Shown piece after piece: positions 1-8,216 of a DNA stretch of 64,000 nt. The stretch spans positions 62,001 through 126,000 of the forward strand of contig NZ_JAUCZG010000003.1 in the NCBI RefSeq assembly GCF_030373225.1. The letters run 5' to 3'. Position 1 is the stretch's first letter; each line of letters starts with the position of its first letter. The notes below the pieces were generated by a model that ran no database searches, was not told the origin of the DNA, and saw only the letters and a list, made by a program, of their open reading frames with translations. Source of the stretch: Hydrogenophaga sp. GTDB lineage: Bacteria > Pseudomonadota > Gammaproteobacteria > Burkholderiales > Burkholderiaceae_C. A program made the translations under genes and the position numbers.

Positions 1-2
1 AC

Positions 3-92
3 GTGTGGAACGCGGTCGAACACCTCAAACAAGTCCTGGAGAGTGGCGAGTGGAAACGCGCCGAATTCAACCAGAAGAACGCGGTGACCTGA
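3..92 (+). CDS. C-terminal fragment of an unidentified protein (cut by window start)
   Basis: An open frame runs into the window from the left edge and ends at a TGA at 90-92. It gives 29 residues ending in a charged stretch ([15 protein letters not shown]). The length and composition look like a real protein end, and it sits just before the intergenic repeat that precedes kynA, so a gene end here is plausible. I do not recognise the family; the fragment is too short to assign. Confidence 0.4.
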   Translation: MWNAVEHLKQVLESGEWKRAEFNQKNAVT

Positions 93-100
93 TCTCCACC

Positions 101-165
101 GTTCGGGCTGAGCCTGTCGAAGCCCTCACCACACAGTTCTCCCTTCAACAGGCTCAGGGCGAACG
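101..165. repeat. Imperfect intergenic palindrome (REP-like element)
   Basis: The left arm at 101-122 (GTTCGGGCTGAGCCTGTCGA and on) and the right arm at 143-164 are inverted copies differing at three positions, separated by about 20 bases. The core CTTCGACAGGCTCAG.. pattern is, from general knowledge, a very common intergenic palindromic repeat in Comamonadaceae and related bacteria. It lies exactly in the gap between the upstream fragment and kynA. The open frame that reads through it is not a real extension of kynA. Confidence 0.7.
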
Positions 166-175
166 GGACAGTGAC

Positions 176-1015
176 ATGCCAAAACCCGAAGACATCGTGC
201 GCGAGGAAGGCGCCCAGCTCGACTTCAGCCGCGACATGAGCTACGGCGACTACCTGCAGCTGAACAACATCCTGAGCGCGCAGAAGCCGCTGTCGCCCGC
301 GCACGACGAGATGCTGTTCATCATCCAGCACCAGACCAGCGAACTGTGGATGAAGCTCATGCTGCACGAGCTGCACGCGGCCATCGGGCACATCGCCGCC
401 GACGAGCTGCAGCCTGCGTTCAAGATGCTCGCGCGCGTGAGCAAGATCATGGAGCAGCTGGTGCACGCCTGGGACGTGCTCGCCACCATGACACCGCCCG
501 AGTACAGCGCGCTGCGCCCCTACCTCGCGCAATCCAGCGGCTTCCAGAGCCACCAGTACCGCTGCATTGAATTCGCCATGGGCAACAAGAACGCCGCGAT
601 GCTCAAACCCCACGCGCACAGCCCCGAGCGACTGGCCGTGGTGCAGGCAGCCCACGTTGCGCCCTCGCTGTACGACCAGGCCCTGCGGCTGCTCGCGCGA
701 CGCGGCCTGCCGGTGCCCGAGAGCCACACACAGCGCGACTGGACCCAGCCCTACGAGGCCAGCGACGCGGTCGAACAGGCGTGGCTTCAGGTGTACCGCA
801 ACCCCAAGGCGCACTGGGACCTGTACCAACTCGGCGAAGAACTCACCGACCTCGAAGACGCCTTCCGCCTCTGGCGCTTTCGCCACGTGACCACGGTCGA
901 ACGCGTGATCGGCTTCAAGCGCGGCACCGGCGGCACCGGCGGCGTGAGCTACCTGCGCAAGATGCTCGACGTGGTGCTGTTCCCGGAGATCTGGCGGCTG
1001 CGCACCTCGCTGTGA
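176..1015 (+). CDS. kynA: Tryptophan 2,3-dioxygenase
   Basis: Heme enzyme that opens the indole ring of L-tryptophan with O2 to give N-formylkynurenine, the first step of the kynurenine pathway. The 279-residue product matches the bacterial family in length. It carries the substrate-pocket motif [10 protein letters not shown], the expected heme-ligand histidine near residue 237 in [11 protein letters not shown], and the glycine-rich GTGGT loop followed by SYLRKMLD. The ATG at 176 is chosen because the longer open frame upstream only translates the intergenic palindrome. No other kynurenine gene (kynB, kynU) is visible nearby, so the rest of the pathway must lie elsewhere or to the left. A terminator follows at once. 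Confidence 0.95.
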   Translation: MPKPEDIVREEGAQLDFSRDMSYGDYLQLNNILSAQKPLSPAHDEMLFIIQHQTSELWMKLMLHELHAAIGHIAADELQPAFKMLARVSKIMEQLVHAWDVLATMTPPEYSALRPYLAQSSGFQSHQYRCIEFAMGNKNAAMLKPHAHSPERLAVVQAAHVAPSLYDQALRLLARRGLPVPESHTQRDWTQPYEASDAVEQAWLQVYRNPKAHWDLYQLGEELTDLEDAFRLWRFRHVTTVERVIGFKRGTGGTGGVSYLRKMLDVVLFPEIWRLRTSL

Positions 1016-1043
1016 GGCGTGACGCGCCGCCCGCCTTTCCCAG

Positions 1044-1072
1044 GAAAAAGGCCGTCTTGCGACGGCCTTTTC
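1044..1072. terminator. Bidirectional intrinsic terminator between kynA and the hydrolase gene
   Basis: Inverted repeat GGCCGTC-TTGC-GACGGCC flanked by an A-run on the left and a T-run on the right, so it can stop transcripts from both sides. It sits between two convergent genes. Confidence 0.85.
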
Positions 1073-1102
1073 ATGGCGACGAAAACAACTGTCGCCGGGT
1101 CT

Positions 1103-2551
1103 TCAGATCGGCGCCGGGCAGGCTGGCGTGGTGTTTGCAATGCCGCCGCGCAACTGTTGCACGCCAGCGCCGTCGTCCACGCCGATGTTGTTGTTGGTGA
1201 ACGCACAGCCGTAGGCCGGGTCCGCCACGGTGGCCGGCGTGATCACGTCGTCGCCGGCCGGCTTGGCGCCGGTCTGCTCCCAGAGCACCATGTCTTGAAA
1301 TGCCTGAACCTGCTCGGCCACGGTGAAGTCGCAATGGCTGGCACCACGAATCGCTCGTTGCACCAGCCAGTTGTCATTGCCCTTGGCCGCCACGCGCTGC
1401 TGGTACACCTGCTGCATGCTGAAGGGCACGAACAAGTCGCCCAGCGTGTGGATCGACACCACGGGAATGCTGAATTCCCCGTTGATCGCGGGAATCCAGC
1501 GCAGGCCGTCACGGCGCAAGCGGTTCGCATCTGGCGCGGCCGTCAGTTTCTGCGCCGAGAGGTTCAACGCAGCGGAGCCGTCCACGTCGCCTTCGATGAC
1601 ATAGGTCAAGGCGTTGGTGTCGAGCACGTTGCGGTTCAGGATGCCGGTCACGGTACCGTCGCTGCCGAAGGTGCCATAAGCCGACGGGAAGCTGCCGCCA
1701 AAGGCAATGCCTTGGTCGAACAAGGGCCGCTCACCTCCAGTCAGGTTCTCCACCACCGAGAGGTACTTGACGCCCTGCGCGGTTGGCGCCGTCGGAAAGG
1801 TGGTGAACAGCGTGCTGGTGACCAGGCCCGCGATCTCCGACCACTTGTCGGTCGGGTAACTCGGCACCCCAGCCAGCGCCTGGGCCGTCACCTGCATGCC
1901 GGCAAAGCGGTTGAACAGTTCGGCGTCGCCCATCACGCCACACATGGGCACGGCACCGTGGTAGCTCACCTTGTTCCTGGCGGTGGCCATGGCCTCAGCC
2001 TCGATGGCGGCACCTGTGATATGCCCACCCATGGAGTGGCCGGTGATGTAGATGCGGTCCGGCGCGGCCAGCGTGCGTCCATTGGCGGCGGCGATGTTGT
2101 TGAAGGCCAGGGCGAGCGCATTGGTGTCCTCCACCCCGGCGCGCACATCGTAGTAATTGGTCGAATAGCTCGAGGCCGCCCAGGCATAGCCGCTCTCGAT
2201 CAGGTAGCGACGGATGCTCGGGTCGGACACGGTGAGCGCCGGTCCCTCGCCGCGGAAGCCATGGGCGTACATCACGAGCTTGCCGTTCCACCCGGTGGCC
2301 GGCACCTCGACGCGGTAGGCCGCGCCGTTGAGCACACCAGCCCACCGGTCGGTGCCGACGGTCACACCCGCCATCGCATCGAAGGTGGTGGCACTGGGGT
2401 CTTGCGGCGCGAAGGTCCGGCTGTCCTGAGCCCGCGTTTCTTCTGGCACAGGCGGTGGCACAACCACCACCGGGTCGTCTCCACCACCGCATGCCGCGAG
2501 CAAGGCCGCGCCTGCAAGAACCGCAAAGCGAAATCTGTTCTGTGTTTTCAC
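1103..2551 (-). CDS. Alpha/beta-hydrolase lipoprotein (esterase/lipase-like)
   Basis: Predicted exported esterase of unknown substrate. The 482-residue product starts with a lipoprotein signal whose lipobox ends ALLAAC (Cys21). Then comes a serine-hydrolase core with the nucleophile elbow GHSMGG (Ser173), a likely acid residue in GDLFVP (Asp372) and a likely base in ASHCDF (His406). The GTG start at 2551 is preferred because an AGGAG sits six bases upstream and it places the signal peptide at the N terminus; the ATG at 2713 would add 54 residues with no signal. It could be a lipase, a polyhydroxyalkanoate depolymerase relative or a tannase-like esterase; the sequence alone does not decide. 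It stands alone between two other transcription units. Confidence 0.8.
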   Translation of the reverse strand: MKTQNRFRFAVLAGAALLAACGGGDDPVVVVPPPVPEETRAQDSRTFAPQDPSATTFDAMAGVTVGTDRWAGVLNGAAYRVEVPATGWNGKLVMYAHGFRGEGPALTVSDPSIRRYLIESGYAWAASSYSTNYYDVRAGVEDTNALALAFNNIAAANGRTLAAPDRIYITGHSMGGHITGAAIEAEAMATARNKVSYHGAVPMCGVMGDAELFNRFAGMQVTAQALAGVPSYPTDKWSEIAGLVTSTLFTTFPTAPTAQGVKYLSVVENLTGGERPLFDQGIAFGGSFPSAYGTFGSDGTVTGILNRNVLDTNALTYVIEGDVDGSAALNLSAQKLTAAPDANRLRRDGLRWIPAINGEFSIPVVSIHTLGDLFVPFSMQQVYQQRVAAKGNDNWLVQRAIRGASHCDFTVAEQVQAFQDMVLWEQTGAKPAGDDVITPATVADPAYGCAFTNNNIGVDDGAGVQQLRGGIANTTPACPAPI

Positions 2552-2583
2552 ACTGGTCTCCTGTCGTTGTTGGATGGGCGAAA

Positions 2584-2611
2584 GCGGTTTCGCACTCAGC
2601 GTGCGAACCGC
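2584..2611 (-). terminator. Hairpin downstream of the Bug receptor gene, possible weak terminator
   Basis: Arms GCGGTTTCGCAC (2584-2595) and GTGCGAACCGC (2601-2611) pair with one bulged base. Read on the minus strand the stem is followed only by a short TTT, so termination would be weak. It separates the monooxygenase/receptor pair from the hydrolase gene, whose start lies 33 bases further on. Confidence 0.4.
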
Positions 2612-2747
2612 GCTTCGGTTATCCAGCGACGGCTTGCAGGAGGTCAGCGGGAATACCCGCAAACAGTCGCCCAGGCGACGTTGAACGTGCGCCAGCACAC
2701 CCAGCCGATTCACTCCCGGTGCGTGGGCGCGGCGGTGTTCCAGGCGC

Positions 2748-3734
2748 TCAGGGCCGGATGTTGTTTCGTGCGATCACGTCGGCCATCACCGCGGTGTCGC
2801 TCTCGATGCGCCGGCGCAGACCTTCGGGCGAGGTGCCCGCCACCTGCCAGCCTTGCGCAAAGATCTTCTGGCGAATGTCTTCTCGGCGAACGATCTCGGT
2901 CAGCAGCGCGGCGAGCCGGTTCACATGCGCCTTGGGCAGGCTGTTGGGCGCGGCCACCGCATTCCAGATCTCGAGCTGCAGGTTTTGCACACCGGCTTCG
3001 CTAAGGCTGGGCAGCTCGGGCACGACGCTGCTGCGGCCAGCCGAGGTGACGCCGATGGCGCTGAGCTTGCCGGCACGCACCTGGGCCATCGCCAGTCCGG
3101 GCGGCAGCAGCGACATCTGGATCTGGTTGCCCAGCAGGGCGGTGATCACCTGCGGGTTGCCGGGATAGGGCACATGCACCGGCGCAATGCCGGCGCGGCT
3201 CTTGAGCAGCTCCATGCCCAGGTGGGCCACCGTGCCCACGCCGGGCGTGCCGTAGTTCCAGCGGGTGCCCGACTGCCGGGCCGCCTCGAAGAAAGCCGCA
3301 CCGGTGGGGCTGCCGGCGGGTGCGCTGAGCACCAGCGGCGCCACCGCGATCAGCGACACCGGCGTGAGGTCCTTCAGCGGGTCGTAGGTGGTGTCGGGGT
3401 TGAGGATCTTCGCGATCGTCATGTTGCCGTTGATCATCAACCCGATGGTGTGGTCGTCGGTGGCACGCGCCACCTGGGCGGCGGCGATGTTGCCGCCCGC
3501 ACCCGGCCGGTTTTCGATCACCACCGGCTGGCCCAGCGCCTGCGACAGCGGCTCGGCCAGCAGGCGCGCCATCAGGTCGGGCGAAGAACCGCCAGGAAAG
3601 CCCACGACGATCTTCAGCGGCCGGCTCGGCCAGCTGGCCTGGGCCTGGGCGGTGGGCAACACGGTGGCAGCCACCAGGGCGGCGGCGGCAGCGAGTGCAT
3701 GGCGGCGGTTGGGTCGGGCGAAGGTCTGGGTCAT
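2748..3734 (-). CDS. Bug-family tripartite tricarboxylate transporter substrate-binding protein
   Basis: Periplasmic solute receptor of the Bug/TctC family, a group greatly expanded in Burkholderiales; ligands are usually carboxylates or aromatic acids. The 328-residue product has an N-terminal Arg-rich signal peptide with an Ala-rich core ending near AQAQA, then the family hallmark WPSRPLKIVVGFPGG and the ENRPGAGG motif. Its ATG overlaps the stop of the upstream monooxygenase gene by four bases (ATGA), so the two are translated together. No TctA/TctB membrane subunits are present, as is usual for orphan Bug receptors. The pairing suggests it captures the aromatic or heterocyclic substrate that the monooxygenase handles; that link is inferred. 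Confidence 0.9.
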   Translation of the reverse strand: MTQTFARPNRRHALAAAAALVAATVLPTAQAQASWPSRPLKIVVGFPGGSSPDLMARLLAEPLSQALGQPVVIENRPGAGGNIAAAQVARATDDHTIGLMINGNMTIAKILNPDTTYDPLKDLTPVSLIAVAPLVLSAPAGSPTGAAFFEAARQSGTRWNYGTPGVGTVAHLGMELLKSRAGIAPVHVPYPGNPQVITALLGNQIQMSLLPPGLAMAQVRAGKLSAIGVTSAGRSSVVPELPSLSEAGVQNLQLEIWNAVAAPNSLPKAHVNRLAALLTEIVRREDIRQKIFAQGWQVAGTSPEGLRRRIESDTAVMADVIARNNIRP

Positions 3735-4987
3735 GTCTTCCTCTTGGGGTGGGGTGAAGGGATCGGGTCTTGCGCCGGCTCGGGCGGCCCGCCGTAGAGC
3801 CATGGATTGTCCAGCAAAGCCTCGCCCCGCAGGCGCATGGCGGTGTCGCGGCCCCAGCGCACCAGGCCGGTGGCGTGAAAGATGCTGCCGTTGCGCTGCG
3901 ATTGCTGCTGCACCCGCGCGTTGCGCTGCCAGCGGGTGTTCGCAAAACGGGCCAGGACCGATGTCCAGTCGATGGGCGCCGGGGTGGACTCCAGCAGGCG
4001 ACCCAGTGTCCAGGCGTCCTCGATGGCCATGGCCGCGCCCTGCGCCAGGTAGGGCCGCAGCGGGTGGGCCGCGTCGCCCAGCAGCGCGACCCGGCCCTGC
4101 GCGTGTTCGTGGGCACCGGTCATGGCAGGGCGGTCGTTCAAGGCCCAGAGCGACCACCCCGGCACGGCGTCGATCATGGCCCGCAGGTCGCTGCAGACCG
4201 GACCGAGCGCGCGAACGAGGTCGGCCGACCGGGCCTCGTGAGACCAGCTCCGCGGGTCCGATTCCGGCGCTCCCCCGTGACCCCGACCCAGCACACCGTG
4301 CACCACCGCCACCACGTTGATCCAGTGGCCGCTGCGCACCGGGTAGTGCACCACGTGCATGCGTGGGCCGAGCCAGGCCGTGACCACGTTGGCACGCAGC
4401 GCCGTGGGCAGATCGGCCGCACGCACCATGCCCCGGTAAGCCAGATGCCCGCTGGACCGCACGGGCCGCTCACCGAGCAGCTGCGCGCGCACGCGGCTCC
4501 AGAGGCCGTCGCAGCCCAGCAGCGCGGCACCGTGCAGGGCGCTGCCACCGTCCAGCGCGGCGTTCACACCGTTGGCCGAGTCTTCGAAAGACACCAGCCG
4601 CGTGTTCAGGTGCAGTCCGGTCAGGCCATGTGCCTGCACCGCCGCCAGCAACAACGCGTGCAGGTCGGCGCGGTGCAAGGTGGCGTACGGCTGACCGTGG
4701 CGCGCCAGGGCCATGGCACCCAGACGCAATTGCCCGAGCTCGGTGCCGCGGTGGGCATCGCGCACCCTCAATGCGTCGGGAAACGCGGCACAGGCCTGCA
4801 TTGCGTCGCTCAGGCCCCAGTCGGCCAGCACGCGCGTGGCGTTGGGGCCGAGCTGCAGTCCGGCCCCGACCTCGCCGAAGGCCGATGCCTGCTCCAGCAG
4901 CACGGTGGGCACGCCGCGGCGCGCCAGGGCCAGCGCTGCGGCCAGTCCGCCAATGCCGCCCCCGGCAACGATCACTTGTGGGTTCAT
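3731..4987 (-). CDS. FAD-dependent aromatic-ring monooxygenase (salicylate hydroxylase-like)
   Basis: Class A flavoprotein hydroxylase that would use NAD(P)H and O2 to hydroxylate an aromatic acid. The 418 residues contain the three family fingerprints in order: GGGIGG dinucleotide fold (residues 9-14), the CDG motif (159-161) in LLGCDGLWS, and the GD motif (304-305) in ALLGDAAHP. The overall layout resembles salicylate hydroxylases and 3-hydroxybenzoate 6-hydroxylases. The substrate cannot be told from sequence. It is the first gene of a two-gene unit with a Bug receptor. No ring-cleavage dioxygenase is in the window, so the downstream steps are encoded elsewhere. Confidence 0.85.
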   Translation of the reverse strand: MNPQVIVAGGGIGGLAAALALARRGVPTVLLEQASAFGEVGAGLQLGPNATRVLADWGLSDAMQACAAFPDALRVRDAHRGTELGQLRLGAMALARHGQPYATLHRADLHALLLAAVQAHGLTGLHLNTRLVSFEDSANGVNAALDGGSALHGAALLGCDGLWSRVRAQLLGERPVRSSGHLAYRGMVRAADLPTALRANVVTAWLGPRMHVVHYPVRSGHWINVVAVVHGVLGRGHGGAPESDPRSWSHEARSADLVRALGPVCSDLRAMIDAVPGWSLWALNDRPAMTGAHEHAQGRVALLGDAAHPLRPYLAQGAAMAIEDAWTLGRLLESTPAPIDWTSVLARFANTRWQRNARVQQQSQRNGSIFHATGLVRWGRDTAMRLRGEALLDNPWLYGGPPEPAQDPIPSPHPKRKT

Positions 4988-5021
4988 GCCCGGATTGTGC
5001 CGGTGGCGACCGGCTGCGCCC

Positions 5022-6086
5022 TCACAGGATCCGGTTGAACCACAGCACCGACAGACCGGCCGCGAACAGCGCCAGGATGGACGCGACCAGGGCCAGCAGG
5101 CCGGCGATCTCGGTTTCCTTTTTCTCCACCGTCAGGCGCGTGCTCAGCGTTTCATACACCTTCTTCAGGTTGTCGGCGGTGCCGGCGTAGTAGTACTCGG
5201 CCTGGGTGGTGCGGGCCACTTCCTTCAGGCTGTCCTCGTCCAGGCGCACCCGCATGGACCAGCCCTCAAAACCGATCACTTCACCGTCCACCGTGCCCAC
5301 ACCCACGGTGTACACACGCACGCCGCGGTCGGCGGCCATCCTGGCGGCTTCGGCGGTGTCCACGCCGGTGGTGCGCTGGCCGTCGGTCAGCAGGATGATG
5401 GCCGCCGAACTGTAGGAGCCGGGTGCCACCGGCACGAACGCCTTGGGCTCGGTCCTGGGCTGGTCGATGGCGCGACCTTGCGGCGCAAACGGGTCGCTGT
5501 TGCGGTTGTAGGTCATGGCGCCGATGTCGAAACCCTGGCCGGGAAACAGCTCGGAGAGCGACACGACGATGGCGCTGCCGATGGCGGTCGCGCGCTGCAA
5601 CTGGAACTTGTCGATCGCGGTCACCAGGTCTTCGCGGCTGAGCGTGATGGGCTGCACCACCTGGGCCGAACCGGCAAAGGCCACGATGCCGACCTTCACA
5701 TGGCGCGGCAGTTCTGCGAGGAAGGCCTTGGCGGCGTTCTGCGAGGCGACCAGGCGGTTGGGCTGAACGTCTTCGGCGCGCATGCTGCCCGAGACGTCCA
5801 TGGCCAGGATGATGGTCTGCTCCTGCGAGGGCAACACGATGCTGGCCATGGGCCGTGCGGACGCCAGCAACATGGTGGCAATCGCCAGCAGCAGCAGCAC
5901 CGGCGGCACATGGCGGCGCCAGCCCGGGCCCTTGCCCATGGCTTCGCGCACGATGGCCAGGCTGGCAAAGCGCACCGCGGCCTGCTTGCGTCGGCGCAGC
6001 AGCCACACATAGAGCAGCACCAGCATCGGCAAGGCCAGCATCAGCCAGAGCAGTTGCGGCCACAGAAAGGTGACGGGGATGTTCAT
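5022..6086 (-). CDS. VWA-domain membrane protein (BatA-like)
   Basis: Membrane-anchored von Willebrand factor A protein. Two hydrophobic segments lie near residues 8-30 and 61-78, then a VWA domain with a complete metal-ion site motif DVSGS (Asp97, Ser99, Ser101) and a later LTDGQRTTG, and a third membrane segment at the C terminus. It is the last gene of a MoxR / DUF58 / VWA operon, overlapping the DUF58 gene by four bases. In other bacteria such modules act as chaperone-like systems in metal insertion, envelope integrity or stress; which one applies here is not shown. No second VWA protein (BatB) or TPR protein (BatC/BatE) follows. Confidence 0.85.
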   Translation of the reverse strand: MNIPVTFLWPQLLWLMLALPMLVLLYVWLLRRRKQAAVRFASLAIVREAMGKGPGWRRHVPPVLLLLAIATMLLASARPMASIVLPSQEQTIILAMDVSGSMRAEDVQPNRLVASQNAAKAFLAELPRHVKVGIVAFAGSAQVVQPITLSREDLVTAIDKFQLQRATAIGSAIVVSLSELFPGQGFDIGAMTYNRNSDPFAPQGRAIDQPRTEPKAFVPVAPGSYSSAAIILLTDGQRTTGVDTAEAARMAADRGVRVYTVGVGTVDGEVIGFEGWSMRVRLDEDSLKEVARTTQAEYYYAGTADNLKKVYETLSTRLTVEKKETEIAGLLALVASILALFAAGLSVLWFNRIL

Positions 6087-7168
6087 GGACGTGTTCCTTC
6101 ACGTGGGACGCCAAAGCTGCTGCGGTCGCGGCTGGGCATCTGGGTCGGCATGCTGCGGCCGGCCTGGGCGTGTTGGCCGGCGCGCAGGCGGCGCTTGCGC
6201 AGGTCGATGAAGCGCACCACCGCTTCGGCCAGGTCGTCGTCGGTGGAGAGTTCCAGCGTGTCGACACCGGCACGCGCCAGGCTCTCGCGCAACTGGGCTT
6301 CGCGCTGGGCAGCGATGCGCGCAAAGCGCTGCCTGAAACCGGCATCGTGGGTGTCCACCATCAATTGCTCTCCGGTCTCCGCGTCGCGGATGGGAATCAG
6401 GCCGAGGTCGGGCAGCTCGAGCTCCAGCGGATCAAGCAGGCGCACCGCCACCACGTCGTGGCGCCGCGCGAGTTCGCCCAGCGGCTTCTCCCAGCCGGGC
6501 TCGCTGATGAAGTCGGACACCACGAAGACGGTGGCACGCTGTCGCACGGTGAACACCGCGGCCTTGAGCAGGTCGCTGAGCTGCGTCACGCCGTCCTTGA
6601 CCGCGGTCTTCTTCAGCGGCGGCTGAAGCACCATCTGCATCAAACGCAGCACCTGGGTGCGGCCACCGCGCGCGGGCAGCACCGCGTCCACCACCGGTTG
6701 TCCGCGCGACCCGTAGAGCACGGCGCCCACGCGGTTGCCGTGGCGCCCGATCAGGCGTGCCAGCACGGCGGTGAAATCGAGCAGCACCTGGCTCTTGCGC
6801 TGGTTGCCAGAGCCGAAATCCACCGAGGGGCTGAGGTCGAGCAGGAACCACGCAGCCATCTCGCGGTCTTCGGTGAACACGCGCACATGGGGCTGCTGCA
6901 GGCGCGCGGTCACGTTCCAGTCGATGTGGCGCACGTCGTCGTGCAACTGGTATTCGCGCAGGTCGGCCAGGTCCAGGCCCGAGCCGCGCATGAGGGTCTT
7001 GTAGTCACCCTGCAGCAACCCGTCGAGCTTGCGCAACACGGTCCATTCGAGGCGCCGCAGCAAGGCGTCGGCCCGCTGCGTCACCGGGGTGGCCAGTGCC
7101 TGGCCCGCGACATTCGCGCTCGCCCCGGTGGCGTTTCGATCCGGTCCGAACAGGCGTTTGAAGAACAT
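6083..7168 (-). CDS. DUF58 domain protein of the MoxR-VWA module
   Basis: The 361-residue product carries the DUF58 signature: LREYQLHDDVRHIDWNVTAR and then a VWA-like DLSPSVDFG. Such proteins pair with MoxR AAA+ ATPases and probably bridge the ATPase to the VWA partner or its client. The ATG at 7168 lies 19 bases from the end of the MoxR gene, and the gene's stop overlaps the BatA-like start (ATGA). Unlike many DUF58 proteins it shows no strong N-terminal membrane pair, so it is probably cytoplasmic. The biochemical role of DUF58 is not established. Confidence 0.85.
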   Translation of the reverse strand: MFFKRLFGPDRNATGASANVAGQALATPVTQRADALLRRLEWTVLRKLDGLLQGDYKTLMRGSGLDLADLREYQLHDDVRHIDWNVTARLQQPHVRVFTEDREMAAWFLLDLSPSVDFGSGNQRKSQVLLDFTAVLARLIGRHGNRVGAVLYGSRGQPVVDAVLPARGGRTQVLRLMQMVLQPPLKKTAVKDGVTQLSDLLKAAVFTVRQRATVFVVSDFISEPGWEKPLGELARRHDVVAVRLLDPLELELPDLGLIPIRDAETGEQLMVDTHDAGFRQRFARIAAQREAQLRESLARAGVDTLELSTDDDLAEAVVRFIDLRKRRLRAGQHAQAGRSMPTQMPSRDRSSFGVPREGTRP

Positions 7169-7187
7169 GGTGGACGTCCGGGCGGGC

Positions 7188-8189
7188 TCAGGCGGCTCGC
7201 TGTTCGTGCTCCAGCGGGCGGGCGGGCGGCGCGATCTGTTTCATGATCTTCGTGATCAAGGACTCGGATGTGAGGCCTTCGGACAAGCCCTCGTACGACA
7301 ACACCACCCGGTGACGCAACACGTCGGGCACGAGGTCGATCATGTCTTCGGGCAGCGCATAGCTGCGACCGCGCAGCATGGCCAGCGCGCGCGCGCCTTC
7401 GACCAGGCCGATGGTGGCGCGCGGGCTGGCGCCGAACGTGATGTAACGGGCGAGGTCCTTCAAGCCGTGCTTCTCGGGTGTGCGCGTGGCCGACACCAGC
7501 TTGACCGCGTACTGCACCAGCGAAGGATCGACATACACCTGGCGGCACTGCGCCTGCAGCACCGCCAGCTGATCGGTGGTGGCCACCGCATTCACCTGCA
7601 CCGCCGGGCCGGTGACACGTTCGACGATGACGAATTCCTCTTCGTCGGTGGGGTAGTCCACCATCACCTTCATCATGAAGCGGTCGACCTGCGCTTCGGG
7701 CAGCGGGTAGGTGCCCTCGGTCTCGATCGGGTTCTGCGTGGCCATCACCAGGAACGGGCTGGGCACCTTGTGGGTTTCGCCGGCGATGGTCACCTGACGC
7801 TCCTGCATCACCTCGAGCAGCGCGCTCTGCACCTTGGCCGGCGCGCGGTTGATCTCGTCGGCCAGCAGCAGGTTCGCAAACACCGGGCCCAGCGAGGTGC
7901 TGAAGTCACCTGTTTTCTGGTTGTAGATGCGGGTGCCCACAAGGTCGGCCGGCACCAGGTCGGGCGTGAACTGGATGCGCTTGAAGCGGCCCTGCACCAC
8001 GTTGGCCAGGGTCTTGACCGTGAGCGTCTTGGCCAGGCCCGGCACACCTTCGACCAGCAGGTGGCCCTGGGCCAGCATGGCCACCATCACCCGCTCCAGA
8101 AACCGGTCCTGACCGACCACCACGCGTTTGACTTCGTACAGGATCTGCTCCATGAGCTGGGCGGTGTCGGGGGCGGCATTCTGGTCCAT
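7188..8189 (-). CDS. MoxR-family AAA+ ATPase
   Basis: AAA+ chaperone-like ATPase of 333 residues. The Walker A is the MoxR variant GVPGLAKT (residues 48-55), Walker B is LLADEINR (Asp111, Glu112), and MATQNPIE and the sensor region follow. MoxR proteins remodel partner proteins together with VWA-domain adaptors, which fits the two genes downstream. The upstream neighbour, 27 bases away, is an HtrA-like protease on the same strand, so all four may be co-transcribed. Confidence 0.92.
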   Translation of the reverse strand: MDQNAAPDTAQLMEQILYEVKRVVVGQDRFLERVMVAMLAQGHLLVEGVPGLAKTLTVKTLANVVQGRFKRIQFTPDLVPADLVGTRIYNQKTGDFSTSLGPVFANLLLADEINRAPAKVQSALLEVMQERQVTIAGETHKVPSPFLVMATQNPIETEGTYPLPEAQVDRFMMKVMVDYPTDEEEFVIVERVTGPAVQVNAVATTDQLAVLQAQCRQVYVDPSLVQYAVKLVSATRTPEKHGLKDLARYITFGASPRATIGLVEGARALAMLRGRSYALPEDMIDLVPDVLRHRVVLSYEGLSEGLTSESLITKIMKQIAPPARPLEHEQRAA

Positions 8190-8216
8190 GGAAACTCCTG
8201 TGCGGTGAAAAAAGGT

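Noticed and set aside
5-175. Extension of kynA to the left, giving a 336-residue product
   Set aside because: The extra residues come from the intergenic palindrome, and the family starts close to position 176.
1019-3004. 661-residue open frame on the plus strand
   Set aside because: It runs antisense to the hydrolase and receptor genes, has the low-complexity Arg/Gly composition of a shadow frame, and no start site or family resemblance.
4713-6626. 637-residue open frame opposite the monooxygenase and VWA genes
   Set aside because: Composition is His/Gly/Gln-rich with no domain; the minus strand encodes proteins with clear motifs over the same bases.
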